A DNA stretch of 64,000 bases from Henningerozyma blattae CBS 6284 (lineage: Eukaryota > Ascomycota > Saccharomycetes > Saccharomycetales > Saccharomycetaceae). The notes below the pieces were generated by a model that saw only the letters and a program-made list of their open reading frames with translations, was not told where the DNA came from and made no database searches. The stretch lies in contig NC_020190.1 in assembly GCF_000315915.1 (NCBI RefSeq), positions 124,001-188,000 on the forward strand, given 5' to 3'. Positions within the stretch are counted from its first letter, which is position 1. The number at the start of each line of letters is the position of its first letter. Positions 61,311 through 64,000 of the stretch are shown here, piece after piece. The translations under genes and the position numbers were made by a program.

Positions 61311-61802
61311 CTAAATGAATAATAAAAAGATACCTAAGAAGACGCATAATGCAGTGAGAAATCCCATCATACATTCTTGATTTTTCTTTTCCAGAGGAGG
61401 TTGTTGAACATAAATTGGTTGACCGGCAGCATGTGCTTGCGGTGTTCCCATTTGAGGAATCGCTTGAGGACCCTGAGCAGCATAATATTGTGGAGGAGGT
61501 TGTTCGTAGTAAGCAGTTTGACCTTGTATTCTTATTCTTTCTTGAGTTTGTGAAGTTGAAGTTGTTGTATTTTCCTGAGTACCTTGGTAATATTGATTTT
61601 GTGACAGTGGTTTATTGTGTGGCGTGTGAAGATGACCTTTTACTGGGACTTCAGTGGTTTTCTTAGATTTTTCACTTGATTTTTTATTTGATTTCTTCTT
61701 TAAAGTCCCATCTGGGTTGTATAAGGATTTTTCATTAGTGAAACCTGGAGTTGTTGTCTTTGCGGCAGCTTTTGAACTCGACCCTACGGCTGCTGTTGAC
61801 AT
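61311..61802 (-). CDS. YDL012C-like tail-anchored CYSTM-family protein
   Basis: A 163-residue protein: a Lys/Ser/Thr-rich N-terminus, a Gln/Tyr/Pro-rich middle (YYEQPPPQYY, QPIYVQQPP), and a short C-terminal membrane segment after an acidic Cys (QECMMGFLTALCVFLGIFLL). This is the layout of fungal CYSTM proteins (YDL012C, YBR016W), palmitoylated plasma-membrane proteins of uncertain role. Only two cysteines remain in the tail, fewer than in S. cerevisiae. Position and strand next to SLX5 match YDL013W-YDL012C. The S. cerevisiae gene, as I recall, has a 5' intron; none is evident here. Confidence 0.7.
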   Translation of the reverse strand: MSTAAVGSSSKAAAKTTTPGFTNEKSLYNPDGTLKKKSNKKSSEKSKKTTEVPVKGHLHTPHNKPLSQNQYYQGTQENTTTSTSQTQERIRIQGQTAYYEQPPPQYYAAQGPQAIPQMGTPQAHAAGQPIYVQQPPLEKKNQECMMGFLTALCVFLGIFLLFI

Positions 61803-63516
61803 ATTTAATTTTAGGTTTACTAGATTAAAGTTGGGTTAGTTGGATGCTGTTGTCTTTAATAAATTGTATATTTATTATTTAGAAATACTTGAAATGTTTT
61901 ATTAATGTTTTATTAATGGTTAATTAATTAGATATGAAGAAAAAATAAGAATAAAATAAATGGGTATCCAATAAATTCTATCAAAGAATGAAAAAGAAAT
62001 TATAAAAGGGATAATTAAGGACAAGAATTTAGCACCAATGGGGTATGGATAGCAGTTTCTTTCCAACTAAAAACTGACAGGCTATATGTATCTACAATGT
62101 ATTTATATATATTTATATACAGGGATGGCGCATATGCAAGGTTGGTATCACTTGTAATAACAAGTAAATAACTGTAAATTATAAATATATGCAAATGGCA
62201 TCGCCAGAAAATTCTCACAATTGCTGGTTAAAAAGAGTAATACTGGAATAAAAAAAAAAGAGCCTAAAAGGAACTCATTAAGGTTAGGAAAATAGTAATA
62301 CAACTCTAGATCTACTTGCTTAACTAGAGAAGCTTTCTTCATTCAAGAAATCGTACTAATATTATATTTCCTCAAACCTATAAGGTTTATCCCCTTAGAC
62401 TTAGTTTAATGCATTCATATCAATCAAAACGATGGTGTCGATTAAATACATAGCCATCAACAATAACCCCATACAAGAAGAATTATTTCTATTTCTATTT
62501 CTATTTTTTACTTTTATTTTTTTAGTAAAAAGGCACTGTTTAGAATAGGGGGCTTTTTAGTCAGAAGACGGATTCTCTTAGAAGGTCTCCAATTTAGGTA
62601 TAATTCTAATAAAAAATAACAAGGATTAAAATGGACTCCGGTCAGTATACACGATACTTTTGAGAACTGTTAATAGCCGATATTTCGGTTTCAAGTTTGC
62701 CAAGTAACTAGGTTCTTAAGATGTTCTGTCTATTTATATAACTATGAATTTTTTTCAAGCCTTGAGCATTAAACCATTAACCTTGTTTATTTCTTTTTTT
62801 TTTTGGCTTTTTTCTTAATTTCAAAAAGTGTCAGTAAATAGAAAACTAGTGTGATTAAATTTCTTGATAATGAATGAATGGAAAGTAATCGTTTGTGAAA
62901 ATACCTGGAACTTAAGGGTATCTTATGCTATATACCCCTTTTAGAAGGGTAATAGATAACACCTATTAGGATAAAATGGATTCCGCATTCAGTAAGAATT
63001 ATCATGGACCAGGATATGTTGTTTCATAAATAATTAATAGGTGAGATAATCGATATTCAAATACATTTCTCTATATCGCATATATTTTGATAATTCCATT
63101 ATACTTTTCTTGTTTGGTAATATATTATTTTTTCCCTTTATTTGACGGAGAATTTAATACGTTAGAACTAGAATACGATAATTACATATCATTATAAACG
63201 GCTTATTCAAACAGGTCCCTAATGGACTGACCACTTCTAGCAATAACAGCTACAAATATATACCTTCCAATAGTGAATAAGATAGTCGTTATTCATTAGC
63301 ATTGCTGTAAAGTTTAACGCCAACCCTAACTTTTCTGGGCACAGTTTTGTTATGAGTAGGGTTGTTACTGTTCCTAGGAGAATTGCCAAACCACCGGAAT
63401 AGGAATTTTTACGTTCTACTCGCGTAGAAAAATATTTTTTTTTTTATTTGGGAAATACTTTAGTGACAAAACTGACGGGATTTTCAAGATTACAATATAT
63501 ATCCTTTCATTTATTA

Positions 63517-63599
<83 letters not shown>

Positions 63600-63873
63600 C
63601 AAAATAGAATAATAAAAAAAATAAAAATAAATAAATAAAGATAAATAAATAATAGAGATAAAAGGTTGTTATTTTCTTCTTTTTAAGAAAGAAAGAAAAA
63701 AAAAAGTAATAGCATTATCGCCATACATTAATAGATCATCCGTGAATTAATCCAATTCAGATCAATTCGAGTTTATCGATAACAACATTTTAGAAGTTTT
63801 TGAAATCAAATAAATCATATCGTGAGAGAAGAATTTAATAATATAATATAATTTCAACAATATATATTGCACA
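61803..63873. other. 2 kb gene-free stretch
   Basis: No convincing ORF. It has AACCCTAA at 63322-63329 with a near-complement GTAGGGTT at about 63356-63363 (Tbf1-type), and a long ATT microsatellite just before the last gene. Several short minus-strand ORFs (62015-62342) look like chance. Confidence 0.45.
63517..63599. repeat. (ATT)n microsatellite, about 27 units
   Basis: An uninterrupted 83-base ATT tract, followed by an A-rich AAAT-like tract to about 63650. It lies about 275 bp upstream of the start codon at 63874. Confidence 0.95.
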
Positions 63874-64000
63874 ATGATTCTCACAAGAAGATTTTTCAAG
63901 CTGCTGAAACTTATCTCTGCAGTAATTGTTCTTACTGGTTTATTCATTGCAACTAATAATTATTTGGATGATGCTGTTTCTGTTTCAGTATCTGATTATA
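63874..64000 (+). CDS. N-terminus of a type II membrane protein, possibly Grx6 (cut by window end)
   Basis: The frame is open from ATG 63874 to the window end (42 residues). A basic N-terminus (MILTRRFFKLLK) is followed by one membrane segment (LISAVIVLTGLFIATNN) and a polar start of a lumenal domain. In S. cerevisiae the plus-strand gene after YDL012C is GRX6 (YDL010W), an early-secretory glutaredoxin with just such an N-terminal anchor. That is the best candidate, but mannosyltransferases and other type II proteins begin the same way. No catalytic part is inside the window. Confidence 0.5.
   Translation, partial: MILTRRFFKLLKLISAVIVLTGLFIATNNYLDDAVSVSVSDY

Noticed and set aside
1..64000. 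CRISPR arrays, bacterial operons, phage genes
   Set aside because: The sequence is plainly eukaryotic nuclear DNA. All tandem repeats seen are coding repeats, microsatellites or LTRs.

Overview
The window is nuclear DNA of a budding yeast of the family Saccharomycetaceae. It is AT-rich and eukaryotic, with almost intron-free genes, long AT-rich intergenic stretches, yeast-type tRNA genes and a Ty3/gypsy retroelement. Nearly all recognisable genes have clear Saccharomyces cerevisiae counterparts, often in the same order. I cannot name the species. Gene names rest on motifs and remembered family sequences plus gene order, not on a search.

Layout. 0-8 kb: the 3' part of an ARN/GEX siderophore transporter gene, TIP41 and BIR1. 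8-18 kb: MRX15-like gene, COQ2, TUP1, CSM1, the LYAR-finger gene YCR087C-A, RER2 and COQ1. Three polyprenyl-pathway genes (COQ2, RER2, COQ1) lie within 9 kb. 18-29 kb: a lineage-specific stretch in which UGA2 and an RCR1/RCR2-like gene sit among five unrecognised membrane-protein genes, two of them with PY motifs like those of RCR proteins. 29-39 kb: MAF1, a DSF2-like Sel1-repeat gene, a 2.5 kb gene-free stretch with telomere-like and transcription-factor motifs, and SOK1 with a GC-rich 5' end and promoter.

40-48 kb is a tRNA/transposon zone: two identical tRNA-Glu genes in inverted orientation around a decayed coding relic, then a broken Ty3-like element ending 17 bp from a tRNA-Ile gene. 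Both ends of the element abut different tRNA genes, there is no matching target-site duplication, and gene order changes here, so it looks like a recombination breakpoint. 48-64 kb: a PIR cell-wall protein gene, an aldo-keto reductase pseudogene, tRNA-Ser, then a block matching the left arm of S. cerevisiae chromosome IV: RPT2, PTC1, ERP3 (with a one-base frameshift), SLX5, a YDL012C-like gene and the first 127 bases of a membrane-protein gene that synteny suggests is GRX6.

The left half combines on one chromosome genes that in S. cerevisiae are split between sister (whole-genome-duplication) segments: YNR040-041 with YCR084-087, and YBR002-007 with YDR003-006. The species is therefore either outside the duplication or lost duplicates differently.
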